Below, piece by piece: positions 28,521 to 39,156 of a stretch of DNA of 64,000 bases; the stretch's first letter is position 1; every line of letters starts with the position of its first letter. The translations under genes were made by a program, and so were the position numbers. Location: positions 74,132,756 through 74,196,755 of the forward strand of contig CM060731.1 in NCBI GenBank assembly GCA_030704615.1, given 5' to 3'. The notes beneath the pieces were generated by a model. That model was not told the DNA's origin. It was given only the letters and a program-made list of their open reading frames with translations, and ran no database searches. Source of the stretch: Takakia lepidozioides. Taxonomy: Eukaryota; Streptophyta; Takakiopsida; Takakiales; Takakiaceae.

Positions 28521-29211
28521 TTTGCACAGCTGGGGTTTGTCCTTCTTTCCCGTTCATGGGACTTCTTGCTTCTTGATCTGAGAACTCCCACGCATCCCCG
28601 CACAGCTGCTGTGTACAAGTTTCGAAGAAAATTAGATGAAGAGGAAGGGAGCTCGAACAGTGTTGCAGCATCTGCCTTGCTTGAGCTTCTGTCTAGAGGA
28701 GGGTATGCAACATGTCATCAGTATATTGCTTATATGAGCGATGGGGAAACCTCAGCGGCAATGGATGTGGATGGGGATGTCTCCTCTTTACCAACCATCA
28801 CTCTGTGGAGTTGGGAGCCAGATGGGGGCGAGCGACCTAGATTGGCACTTGCCATGGATACAGGGGAGATTCGTATAGACGTTCAAGCACAGGAGGGGTT
28901 TCCACAAATTCAAGTGAGACAATGTCAATACAGATGCTCCCCTTGTAATGTAGTTCTGTGGACAAAGGGAGGTTTCCTTGCTGTGTTGGTGGAGATGGGC
29001 GGCGGCCAGGTTCTCCGGTGTAGTGTCAGTGGCACTCTGACTTGTTGTTCAGAACCTGGCTCCAATTGTGGATTTTGCATTAGTTGACTACCATGGGGAG
29101 AAGCAGGCCCAAATGTTTGCATGCTGCGGTGCAGGGCAGGAAGGGTCTTTGCGTATCGTTTGCAATGGAATCTGTGTTGAAAAGCTGCTAACCACTTCTC
29201 CTATATATCAG
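28521..29211 (+). pseudogene. CPSF-A / MMS1_N-like protein fragment
   Basis: Resembles the plant CPSF-A subunit-like protein (Arabidopsis At3g11960 type, a DDB1/SF3b130 relative) as recalled from memory. Visible are WDFLLLDLRTPTHPR, TLWSWEPDGGERPRLALAMD, CNVVLWTKGGFLAVLVEMGG and, after a one-base frame change near 29030-29050, NLAPIVDFALVDYHGEKQAQ, MFACCGAGQEGSLRI and CVEKLLTTSPIYQ, with a GT donor at 29212. Upstream exons for the first several hundred residues and downstream beta-propeller exons were not found. Coding similarity begins right at the edge of a dispersed repeat. This is either a broken fragment or part of a gene with very long introns; the frame change could be a sequencing indel. 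Confidence 0.7.
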
Positions 29212-29796
29212 GTATGAAAGTCTACAGGTTAGAACAAGGAACTTCACCTACCAGGATTAAGTGTTTGGCCTGTGATTGCTCAACCTATGAATGGATGGAC
29301 ATGGACAATCTGATTGTGAACATCAGCACTATTGATTTGAGTTGAATGACCTCTTTCAATTTTACAACATGTTGCTCGAATGGGACCACACGCCGTGCAC
29401 CTTACTGATGGTGCGTTCCCCCTGCCCAGCTGGTCCCTTCCATGGTGTCCCTGGAATAACATAACTACACAGAATTGCATTGCAAGTATGCAAGCTTGCA
29501 TGTTGAATCTCTCTAAGTTTGCCTTGAAATCTTCACCGTGAACAAGCTTAAGAGGAAAGAGCAAAAGCCCTTGTGAGTTCTTGCAGCACTATCTGTTGAG
29601 GTCTGTACTTGAACAGGTAACTGTGGTGAATAAGCTGCAAATGAAGAGGCGCTTCATTGCAGTGGGGTGGGGTCCAACATTTTGAAGTTGAGGGAAAAAA
29701 TGAATCTAGTTGTGGTACACCTTGCAGGGCATGATCGAATATCCATCAAAATGTGTGGCATCCTGAACCTCTTGTTGGGAAGAAGGGCACTTGAAG

Positions 29797-31491
29797 GCTG
29801 TGATTGTGGTGACAGGGAAGATCATTAGCAAGAATGGCGAGAAAGAGGATGTAGTGCCAGCTCTGCATTCAATTCGACTGCTGTGTTTGGAAGCTGGTGT
29901 GGAAGGACAGCTCGTTGTTTCTGGACGCAACCTGCAACTGCCAAATACGAGGTGAGGTACTTTGGAAGTAGTTTGTCTGCCAGTTGTATGATAACCAATT
30001 CCTGTCATGAATGGTAAGAATGGTAACAAGTAAAAGAGATACCACACTCACACATTTTGTGTCACTCCAGTGATTAGGGCAAAATTACAGGGGAAGAAAT
30101 GGATCGAGGAAAAAGAGAGGCAAAACACACTTGGACAGGTTATGTTGGATACTATGTTAATTCCTGTGTGAAAGACACAGATGCATGAAAGTAGTCTAGC
30201 CCAAACTATGGGTCCCTTTGTAATGAATGCATTGTGTTGAGGGTTGCTGTTCTCAGTTCTGGGTTGCTCTGTGCTGCATTGTTGGGAGAAAATTATAGGG
30301 GTTTGTCAGTCCTTAACCAGTTACCATTGTGGAATGGAGCAGATTGCTGGTATCATCTGCAGGGAAATATGTGGCAGCATCTGTTTTGGGCACCAGTTGT
30401 AAAAGCAAGGAAGAGGAAGAGTTGCGGGTCAGCATTCCCGCACTGCAAAATTCCCCAGGTGGAGCAGTGTATTTTGAGGTACCGACTCTGCCACTTGCTG
30501 CTAACTCTGTTGGGTGGATGCAGAGGTCAGCATATGCCTTCACGGTCCACACATGTGTTTTTTTTTCATTTCCCAAAATTGCCACAGGGGCCTCATGTGA
30601 ATTCTACCCAGCATCCATGTGGCGAGAATACTGAGTTGGCAGGGTTAGAAAAGTGGCTATATAACAGGTGTCATGTTTTAACAGGTCTAGGCAAAATCAG
30701 GCTCATGATATTCAACTACTGGCGTTTCTGGCAAATCTTTTGGAGATTACCCCACATGATTCCTTTGTACAAGTAGCTGACCCATTTTCCAGGTCGAAAT
30801 GCGGCGATTTTTTGCCAGACGATAGAACACTGGTCCACTTGTCGGCATCCATGGTCAGCCTAGAGTTTTTTTCCTCAACGAAGCTCTTAGGGACATGGAA
30901 AGTGCAGTGGAATGATTGCGGTGCTTGTGTTAGATGTAGGTAGTGTGGCTTCCCACCTTTTGGCTTGCTGAACTGCTACTAATCTCCTTTGCTTTAGCAT
31001 CCACTATCTGCAGAAGTCGCAGAAAGCATCTTCTTGAGTTTATAAAAGTGAGTAGGGACTGACATGTAAGAAAATGTGGACACTCATGTTCTTTTCTTGT
31101 AGGGTTTGCACAGATTCAATTTTTGGTGGGCTGGAAATGTGTTTGACTGAGATAAAACCATATCAGTGGATGTAGATTCAAAGAACCATGGCTCTGCTCC
31201 TTGTGGTTTTTTCTCTTTCCCTTCATGCAGCTTAAGCAAGAGAGTAGAAGGTCTGGCTGTACCCCTTCCATTTTGCCAATCAATCTCATTTGTGGTCTGA
31301 AATGTCTCGTATTGAGTGGCAGGTGGAGCATGAGGGAGGGACCAGTAATCCAATTGTAGTGCTGGTGGCAGATAGGAGGGTACGTGCTGAGATTGAAACA
31401 TTGGAGTGTGAAGCAAGCAGCAGCCGAGTGCAGGATCTGCTGGGAGATCTTGGTTGGATTTTGACAGAGGCTACCTGCAAAGGGGAAACTT
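29797..31491 (+). pseudogene. SPL7/CRR1-like C-terminal half, inverted relative to its N-terminal half
   Basis: Three plus-strand segments match the region after the SBP domain of SPL7-type proteins, in order. 29797-29951 (VPALHSIRLLCLEAGVEGQL, VVSGRNLQLPNTR) ends at a GT donor with codon phase 2. 30343-30525 joins in phase (LLVSSAGKYVAASVLG, then ELRVSIPALQNSPGGAVYFE). From 31323 there is VEHEGGTSNPIVVLVADRRV, RAEIETLE and a DLLGDLGWIL end. The IPT-like fold and LGW motif are recalled features of large SBP proteins. The N-terminal half lies on the opposite strand immediately to the right (31865-34890). The linking segment after LRQQ (an IRPGC-type motif in relatives) was not found on either strand. 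Confidence 0.65.
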
Positions 31492-31864
31492 AGGTAGTCT
31501 CAGCACATCTCTCTCCACCCGGCCCAAAAGGATAAATCAAGGAAGAGAAAGAAGACCATTTCAATAGAAAACTACACCTGCAAAAAGGGAGCAGAGATTA
31601 ATAAGATCTAAACCCCTCTCACGGGCTTCACCAACAGAATTCCTTTTGTCCCTGCCATCTTGTCAGACATAAAATAAAGCGCTTCCAGCATTTGATGATC
31701 TCCAATCACATTATCAAGATACCTTTGGGCTTTGATAAGTGTTATTCAGGAGGCTTGTCAGCAAAGTTCCAATAGCCCCCACAATGCTTGCAAAATAAAA
31801 TTAGATCAAATAAATTGGTTTGAGTTTTCAACCTCGTATGAAAATGCCAAGAATTTGTCAATAC

Positions 31865-34800
31865 CTGCTGTCTCAAATTTCGAGGGAAATCACCAGGGTT
31901 CCAGTCATACAACTTGAATGAAATGCGGCCTGTTGGACACTGAACAGACATGCACTCCTATTTAGTAAGAATCCTGTCTGAATTAAGCTTAGCACTTGAT
32001 TCAATATGCTGCTCACATACATGTGTGTTCACAGAGATGACAGAAAGGGGAATGTCCATTTGCCCACTTCCAGCCTATCACTTCTGCTACCGCTATCACA
32101 TGGAAAAGGAAGAATGTCAACAGGTACAACCACAAGCTCACCGGTGATGTATACGTCTGTTTGATAACCCCCCTTGAAGTTAATGGGGACGGTTGTAGTT
32201 CTGAAGCCTGTGGCCGGCAATTGCTCCCATTGGCATTGTCCTCCAGAAGCAACGCCAGCAATGAGTCTTCATCAACACCACCTCTGCCCAACATGCCCCT
32301 CTGCTCGTCTCCAGTAACACTGTCACTCAGCCTCGCACTAGGGTCCCACCACTCGGAGGGCTTGGCAGGAGGATTCACATCCAACACACATGTGGATGAG
32401 AGAGAAGCAGCAGCAACACCTGCAGTCGCAATTTGGGTCAGCTCTAGCCAACTTCTTTCTCAAAGCCAGTGTATCTCTCAGAAAGGGCAACTCCTCAGAA
32501 GTTTCCAACAACGTACCAACCAGCTGCTGTGTATCAACCTGCATCTCCCCATCAACAACCGGCTCCTCTTCTGCACTTGTCTTGCCCTCGTCTTGTGTAC
32601 CTGAAAGAAGGTGATAAGACCACAACCTCAGTCAGCTCTATTAACGGCTGCCAGAGCCACATGCAGAACCCAACTTGAAATCAAATAGTACCATCTGCAG
32701 GGCTGGGGTTGTACATGTCATTCGTCAACGCCGTTGTGTCTTCTCCAGACTCCTGCACCTTCCTCCTACGCCGATTGTTATGACGTTCCAACTTCCGTCG
32801 GCAACTTCGCTTGCCTTCATCGAAATCAGATAAAGCATGAAACCTGAAACAAGAATTCTTGGTTAAGAATGCTGATAAAGAAGACCTACCCACTTTCTTT
32901 TCCAGAAGCGTGTCAAATCACGCAACCATTACATAGTAGAATAGTTAGTAACTTAAAAGATGCTTGACTGATCCTAAAAACAGACACATTGCGATTCACA
33001 ATTCACAATTGTTTCAAGAGCCTGCATATGAAAGTTTGCACCAAATGGTTTACAGTATGTCGTCAATCTCCACAGTCAAAGTTCCAACATGCTGAAATTC
33101 CAAATATGACATGCCCGAATCAATAACAGGGTTGCCTATCCTTCAGCAAACTAAGATATTAGGTGCATTTGTGCCAAAATGCTGTGAGGCACCCAGCACA
33201 CATGGGGTTTCAATCACATCTCACAGACCTAAGAGTAAATCACAACCTTAACATCTCCGCGCTTGGGTAACCTTCTCAGGCAGCACTATGCTAACAGTGC
33301 AGTTGAAAATTAGCGTGATCATCACAGATAATTGCCTCCAATCTCTCCTTTTGGTTACAATCTGTTCACTGATTTAAGTCATCTATGTTGCTACATGTTA
33401 TCCAGCATCTCTACTCTGCTGTTTTATTCCAGTTGTGTACGTTGCTACATTATAATAGTTCCTCTTACTTAATAACACTGACATAACCGCTTCCCATCGT
33501 CAACTCACTCTTGCTTTTCTCTACAACATAACGGACCCAAATAGATAGTTGGTCATGTTCTGGACCCTCATCTGCTTTTCTTCCTTAATTCTCTAACCTA
33601 TTTGATGAGGCCAAGCCAGGGGTCCCAAACCACTTAATGCTACTTCATCGATGCCACCATGCGTCTAAATAAGAGAACAACAATTAACCAACCATTTCTC
33701 CATGCTGCAGTCACTGCAAACTTCATAAACTCGGCCCTGTATGCGTCAACCAATATGGTCCTGCTTGTCATCGAGTTATGGGCGCAGCTGATACTTCCAA
33801 ACTCCCACCCAGCAATTCTTCATGAGCAGTTTCACAACAAGCTCAGAAGATCACAATGACACTTGCTCCACTTCACCTTCAGACAAGTACCACTGTCGAC
33901 AGGGAGGGGTAACAACAATAGAAAAAAGCAGGCAAGGAATGAATAGAAATCACTTACTTGCCACACTGTTGGCAATAGCGATGGGGCACGTCGGGCAGCA
34001 GAACTGAGCTCGCATTCGCACAAACTAGGCACACGCGGTGGCGCTTGTGGTAGTCCTTAAGCCGTGCAAGGTCAGTCCCACAGGTTGGCACCTGGCAACG
34101 GGCACTCACCTTGGGCCGCTTGCTGCGAGTGCGTCCTTCATCTTCATCCTCAGTATCAGTGCACGCACATGGCACCCTGCCCGCCAAAAAGTTGGGGCAA
34201 TCCAGCCGTGGGTCCCTTACAGTCTCCTGCTGAAACACTGTGGAGCTTGATTGCGGCTGCACCTGACCCTGACTAGTAATCCGAGGGCTGGCTTCTAGGT
34301 CACCCGAATCAGCCACCGATTGCCCCACTGACCGACTCGCTCCCTCATCATCCTCCTTATCAGTGCACGCACCTGGCACCCGGCGTGCCAGAAGATTGGA
34401 GCCCTCCAGCCTTGGACTGAGTACCGTCTCCTGTACCGTGGAGCTCGATTGCATCTGCACCTTCAGCCCCTCTACAGCACTTTGAGGGCTGACTTCTAGG
34501 TCACCCAAACCAGCCCACGGTTTCCCACGAACCTCCTTCATCTTCATCTTCATCCTCATTATCTGTGCACGCGCATGGCACCCTGCCCGCCAGAAAATTG
34601 GGGCAATCCAGCCCTGGATCCCTTACTGTCTCCTTCTGAAAGACTGTGGAGCTTGATTGTGGCTGCACCCCACCCTCTACAGCACTTTGAAGGCTAGCTT
34701 CTAGGTCGCTCAAATCACCCCAGGGCTGCTCCACCAATAAACTGGGGTCCAACAAGGAGGCTGTTTTCAAGCTTGCTCTGGAAGAACCAGTGCTGGAATT

Positions 34801-34890
34801 CACGGGGTCCCCCAACAACAGCACACTATCCCACTCCCACTCCAAGCTTGTATCTCCCGAGTGTCCCATGGCACTCGAAACAACTTTCAA
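31865..34890 (-). CDS. SPL7: SPL7/CRR1-type SBP-box transcription factor, N-terminal half
   Basis: Copper-deficiency regulator family that binds GTAC elements. Exons (minus): 34890-33958, 32843-32692, 32600-32142, 31939-31865, joining in phase. The start MKVVSSAM precedes [13 protein letters not shown]. The SBP domain spans the first intron: [31 protein letters not shown] | [28 protein letters not shown]. The first zinc site reads VCLVC rather than VCEVH, the Cys-type site characteristic of SPL7/CRR1. Exon 4 has [19 protein letters not shown]. Before the SBP domain, a unit of about 55-60 residues ([24 protein letters not shown]) occurs three times. Frame changes occur near 34500 (between repeat copies 1 and 2) and near 32440. 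The gene lacks its downstream half on this strand, so function is doubtful although the SBP domain is intact. Confidence 0.85.
34134..34719 (-). repeat. Three tandem coding repeats in the SPL7-like N-terminus
   Basis: Copies lie at about 34719-34530, 34505-34340 and 34304-34134 on the minus strand. Each encodes [29 protein letters not shown]-like motifs and an acidic EDE run. Copies 1 and 3 are the most alike. The frame changes between copies 1 and 2. Confidence 0.85.
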
Positions 34891-35427
34891 GCAGCCCCGT
34901 CCCCAGCTTTCACCCCTGCAACATCAGCAAAGCTTTGGAATACAGAAAAGACCATGTCTGCAGGCCACGGATACTTCGGTGCAGGACACTTGTGGGCTTG
35001 GCGGGTAGGGAATGCAAAAAGGCTCATAAGTACATTGAAAGATTTCAAAGCCAGAGACAATATTCCCTAGCCCGGGACATGGACATGCATGTCCTGGGCT
35101 TTTGCTCTTAAAAAATATCCGCAATTCTTGCACTCGCCCACTTGAAGAGAGAGAGAGAAAGACTCTTGCCAAAGCCGGCGTAACTAAGAGCCACTTCACA
35201 TTGCGGCTAGTGCCCCCTTTCAAGGCTGGGCCTATTGGCCCAATGAAATATACTAAGCCCCTTCTAAGAGTGGGCCCTATTGGCCCAATGAAACATGTGG
35301 GGCTTGCTTGTGGGCTTTGATCTTGGGTAAGCGAGAATATTTGAGGAATCTTTCTAGCCTTGGATGGATTCTTTAGATGATTCCAATATCCTAGGTTGGG
35401 GCCTATCTGATTTTAGCGACCGAAGGT
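34891..35427. promoter_or_regulatory. Upstream region of the SPL7-like gene
   Basis: It should contain the promoter (minus-sense gene starting at 34890). Visible structures are a 32-bp near-perfect inverted repeat at 35069-35100 (AGCCCGGGACATG arms) and a direct repeat of GGCCxTATTGGCCCAATGAAA about 50 bp apart (35228-35300), which includes CCAAT boxes. A single GTAC core occurs near 35031. No coding sequence recognised. Confidence 0.4.
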
Positions 35428-35545
35428 CGAAAGCTAGTTTAGCGTAGAGCAGGAATAGGGTGCCATAGTGCCACATCATCGTCGCCGACACATCGTCGTC
35501 GTCAATTTCTTTGGAACCTACCTAAAATGCCTGAAAAGCAGCACG
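35428..35545 (+). repeat. Short interspersed repeat with CATCGTCGTCG motifs, copy 4
   Basis: It starts GAAAGCTAGTTTAGCGTAGAG and ends near GGAACCTACCTAAAATGCC, matching the other three copies. It lies directly upstream of a PPR fragment. Confidence 0.75.
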
Positions 35546-35574
35546 GGGAAGGGATGCCTCCGCGTGCTCGAGCG

Positions 35575-35850
35575 CGGAGTTTCGCGCAATGTGGTGCTCA
35601 CCAAGTGTTCAACAGAATGCCTCAACGATCTTTGATCACGTGGAATATAATGTTGACAGGATTTGCCAAGCATGGGTGTGGTAGGAATGCTTTGGAGACC
35701 TATGAGCAAATTCTGCGCAAAGGGGTGAAGCCCGAACACATCACATTTGTTTGTGTTTGCAATGCGTGTGCAAGCCTGGGATCTCTGGAAAAGGGGAAAG
35801 AGGTCCATGGTGACATCGTCAAAGCTGGAATTGTACCATATGTCACGATG
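35575..35850 (+). pseudogene. PPR protein fragment (PLS class), copy 2
   Basis: The continuous frame encodes HQVFNRMPQRSLITWNIMLT, GFAKHGCGRNALETYEQILR, KGVKPEHITFVCVCNACASL and GSLEKGKEVHGDIVKAGI. These are the ends and starts of successive PPR motifs. It has no start or stop of its own and is bounded by dispersed repeats, so it is a captured fragment of the same source family as 27650-28170. Confidence 0.85.
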
Positions 35851-36270
35851 GTGGGACAACCGCAATCGCAAGGTGTGGCTTTTTCTTAATGTACGATGTG
35901 AACAAGTTTGTTCATCCTGCACATGTGGGCTCATAGCTCCTGTTAGTACCATAATTTGATATTCTTCCTGATTATGTTTACAAGGTTCTTGGGAGAGTCA
36001 GCTCGGTCTTAGCAGGTCGTGTTTCAATCTATGTCTGCTCAGCTGCACCGTGGTGGTTCTCACAGACCAATCCGACATCACCTAACTACAGACACAAGCA
36101 GCACACACAATGGGTCTTTTTGGGTTGATGATCAAATCCTCTATGGGTCATGCCACAAGGTCAAGGACAATGTGGTGAGGGTACCTTCTTCTTTGACCTA
36201 TTTCAGCCTATTTTGCCCTCTCATCAGACTCGGCCCTGAAATGCATATTGAATTCTGTAAGTTAGGTGGT
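35846..36270 (+). repeat. Dispersed repeat, copy B (pairs with 23795-24225)
   Basis: It runs from ACGATGGTGGGACAACCGCAA through the AGCACACACAA region to GAATTCTGTAAGTTAG, collinear with copy A. It continues into the separate repeat family on the minus strand at about 36280. Confidence 0.8.
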
Positions 36271-36284
36271 TGGGTAGATGGTCA

Positions 36285-36880
36285 ACTAGAAATAGCAGCC
36301 GCAGCCGCACAAATGATAGAACAAGGCACTGCTAATGAAGGCACCTTCTTCAACACATTTCACCCTGTTTTTCCCTCTTGTCAGAATCGGCCCTAAATTT
36401 CCATGTTGAATTCTGCATGTTAGCTGGTTGAGTGAATCTGGTTTGGAGTGACTTTGACATGATACTGCCAATGTGATAATAGGAAAGTATCCAAAAACAG
36501 GTAACAGAGATGAGGAGAAGGTGTGGAATGAATACTTTGCTGACCCCAGTCAATGGTGGGACAACCGAGGCAAAAGGTTGAATCCCTGTTAGATGACAGA
36601 GAGTAGCAGACGCAATTCAGCATATGAACTAGTGTGATTGGGTGTTTCCTAGGTTGTCATTGTCAGCGGCTAGCAGCAAGGGCAAAGATGAATGCATGAT
36701 TTTGTGCAGAGGCATGGATAGCTGAAGGAGAAGGGATAGAGTGTGGGTCCAGATTCATCCAAGAGGGCCAGATTTCAAGCACTAAGATTACGTATGATTC
36801 CCTGTGGATCAATAGCTACAAGAAACCTGCATGCGCAGATGGTCAACTAAAGGCAGCAGCTGCCAAACATAAATGAACGT
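36285..36880 (-). repeat. Dispersed repeat family G, copy 1
   Basis: The reverse complement matches 37730-38310 and the composite 38331-38429 plus 45374-45815. Shared landmarks are GGTTTCTTGTAGCTATTGATCC, ACACTAGTTCATATGC and GACTGGGGTCAGCAAAGTATTC. Confidence 0.75.
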
Positions 36881-36899
36881 GATGTGGTTGGGCTTCACC

Positions 36900-37500
36900 C
36901 CTTCGCGCATCATTTGCTCACCACATCACACTAGAAGCATTCGTGTCATTTACCACTGGGGTAACGACTCATTTTGAGTCGTAAAAGTCAAAAAACTGGG
37001 ATCGACTGGAAGTTACAACAGACTAGTTACAACAGACGTGGTAGTTGGGTTGGACATCCAATGATTGGAGTGGTAAAGGACGCAGACGCGCGAACAACTG
37101 CTCAGCGATTAATGCTGAAGAACCACGTGGCGTAACCAGGCAGGCCGCCCGTGTGTCTGACCTTTTGGGCTGACTTTGACTTTTCCCTCCGGATGAGTGG
37201 ACCGACTCACCGAAGCGCGGTGACACATGGACGCGGACGTGGACGACGATGTGGACGCCGACGTGGCGGCGCCACAACGAGCAGCACTGCTGCCACGTGG
37301 CCACGGGCCTGGGGCGCCACGTGGTAGTAGACCACATAACTTGCAGTGCTACATGCCCAAGTGGCAATTGCGACTGCAGAAGTTGGCGCAACCACTGCTT
37401 TACTACTTTACATGAAGTGCTCGAAATTACTTGAACAATCATTCATAGTGATTCATGCTTTGGAGTTTTGGTGTAGTGAGTCGACTAGTAATGCCATACA
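36900..37500. other. GC-rich island with three CCACGTGG palindromes
   Basis: No family-like protein. It holds perfect CCACGTGG (extended G-box) at 37123-37130, 37293-37300 and 37317-37324, plus GACGTGG repeats around 37230-37265. Base composition is clearly more GC-rich than the flanks. It sits between two opposite-facing copies of repeat family G. Confidence 0.55.
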
Positions 37501-37552
37501 AGAGAACTAATCATGCATTAGAAATGCACAAACGATGAAAGACATGCCATGA

Positions 37553-37680
37553 AACAAAATGAAATGAAAATGAATGAAATGAAACAAAATGGTACTTTAT
37601 TACATCTGCGGAAAGCTCAAAGATCTTATGGGACAAAATGAAAAACACAAAGTAAAAAAGCAACCCAAAAGCTACTGCTG
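37553..37680 (-). mobile_element. LINE-like 3' end with (TTTCA)n tail, minus strand
   Basis: It carries the recurring terminal sequence GATCTTTGAGCTTTCCGCAG...TAATAAAGTACCATTT followed by TTTCATT repeats when read on the minus strand. The same end occurs at 47765-47890 (-), 49745-49870 (-), 52735-52850 (+) and 59985-60110 (+), and in degraded form near 18443 (-). Confidence 0.65.
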
Positions 37681-37729
37681 CTCTGGGGATTGCCTAAGGG
37701 TCAAGGCCTCGTGCAAGTAAGCTGTCAAG

Positions 37730-38330
37730 CAGTTCTGATCCTTATAATGCAAGACTTCAGTGAGTTCCACGGAATAGACCATCTACCCATGGAGGTTTCT
37801 TGTAGTTATTGATCCACAGTGAATCATAGATAAATCTTGTGCTTGAAATTTGGCCCTCTAGGATGAATCTGGACCACACTCTATCCCTGCTCCTTCAGCT
37901 ATCCATGCCCCTGCACAAATCATGCATTCATCCTTGCCTTGCTGCTAGTAGCTGACAATGACAACCTACATTTGTTCTAGGAAACATCCAACTCAGCTTA
38001 TCACACTAGTTCATATGCTCAATTGCGTCTGCTACCCTCTGAAATGTAGCAGACATTCACCTTTTTGCCTCAGTTGTCCCATCATTGACTGGGGGCAGAA
38101 AAGTATTCACTCCACAGCTTCTCCTCATGTCTGTTACTTGTTTTTTGATACTTTCCTGTTGTCACATAGTAGTATCATGTCAAAGTCACTCCAAACTAGA
38201 TTCACTCAACCAGCTAACTTGCAGAATTCAACATGGAAATTTTGGGCCGATTCTGATAAGAGGGAAAAATAGGGTGAAATGTGCTGAAGAAGATGCCTTC
38301 ATTAACAATGTCTGATTTTATCAATTGTGC
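37730..38330 (+). repeat. Dispersed repeat family G, copy 2 (intact)
   Basis: About 600 bp. It includes GAATCTGGACCACACTCTATCC near 37866, equivalent to the site where the chromovirus inserted in copy 3, so this copy represents the unoccupied state. No coding function recognised. Confidence 0.75.
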
Positions 38331-38429
38331 CGTTGCTGCCAGTTGACCATCTACCCATGCAGGTTTCTTGTAGCTTCATAGTTAATCTGGAGCTTGAAGT
38401 CCGGCCCTCTTGGGTGAATCTGCACCCAC
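38331..38429 (+). repeat. Repeat family G, copy 3, left part
   Basis: It matches family G up to the chromovirus insertion point and ends in the target duplication CCCAC (38425-38429). It continues after the element at 45374. Confidence 0.75.
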
Positions 38430-39156
38430 TGTCGCGCACCTCATTTCGGTAAGCTCCCCTTCAAGTCATAGTTACTCGCTTTGATGCGCGCGCCTGACTC
38501 CCAACCTGGCCGCCGGGCCAACTTGGAGCTTCGGCTGCTCACCAGGACATAACGGTCCCCCTTCGCTCTCCCACTAAACCCTCCACCTATTTGGGCCTAG
38601 TGGAATTCCCTTTGGTAGATGGCAGTCCGGAACAACTCCCCACTCTTTGGTCGCTTTCCGGCTCGCTCGCTTACTCACTAGTTTTTGGTCACCAACGGGC
38701 TTGCACCGTTCTCGGGGTCACTACCCCCCTTATATATACTTCTGTAGCTGTCCGCGGGGGTTTCACAACCAGCCATGCCATTTTATGGCGAACCACCACG
38801 AAAACCCTCGACTCCCGGTGATGAGTCGCGGTGAGTCTTGGCCCACTCACCACGGCCCCTATGGACCGTGATGAGTCCCAAGACTCCCCACGACTCCCAC
38901 CACGAGGTCTCCGCCCCCATGGTGAGTCCTATGCCACCCCCACTAAGTCCCGCTAAGCTACCACCACCCCTTGTGGAGCCACCCCAACCGCATCCCGGTG
39001 TGCGAGGCTCCACCTAGTGAGCGCCTCCGCCTCCTTGAGTGCCTTGGGCACTCAAGGGTGCTTCAGCCCCCCATACCTATCGATGCCGCTGCCCCCACCA
39101 CAGGGGCAGCCCCTCATGTGTCCCGACCCCCGCCCTCAAGGCAAAGGGCCGTGACA
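38430..39156 (-). repeat. 3' LTR of the chromovirus
   Basis: 727 bp. It is bounded by TGTCGCGCACC on the left and GGGCCGTGACA on the right in plus sense. As the element runs on the minus strand, this is the downstream LTR. A TATATATA box-like sequence lies near 38741-38748. Confidence 0.93.

Noticed and set aside
37023-37442. Open frames in the GC-rich island
   Set aside because: Overlapping frames on both strands with no family motif are expected from high GC content and lack of stops.
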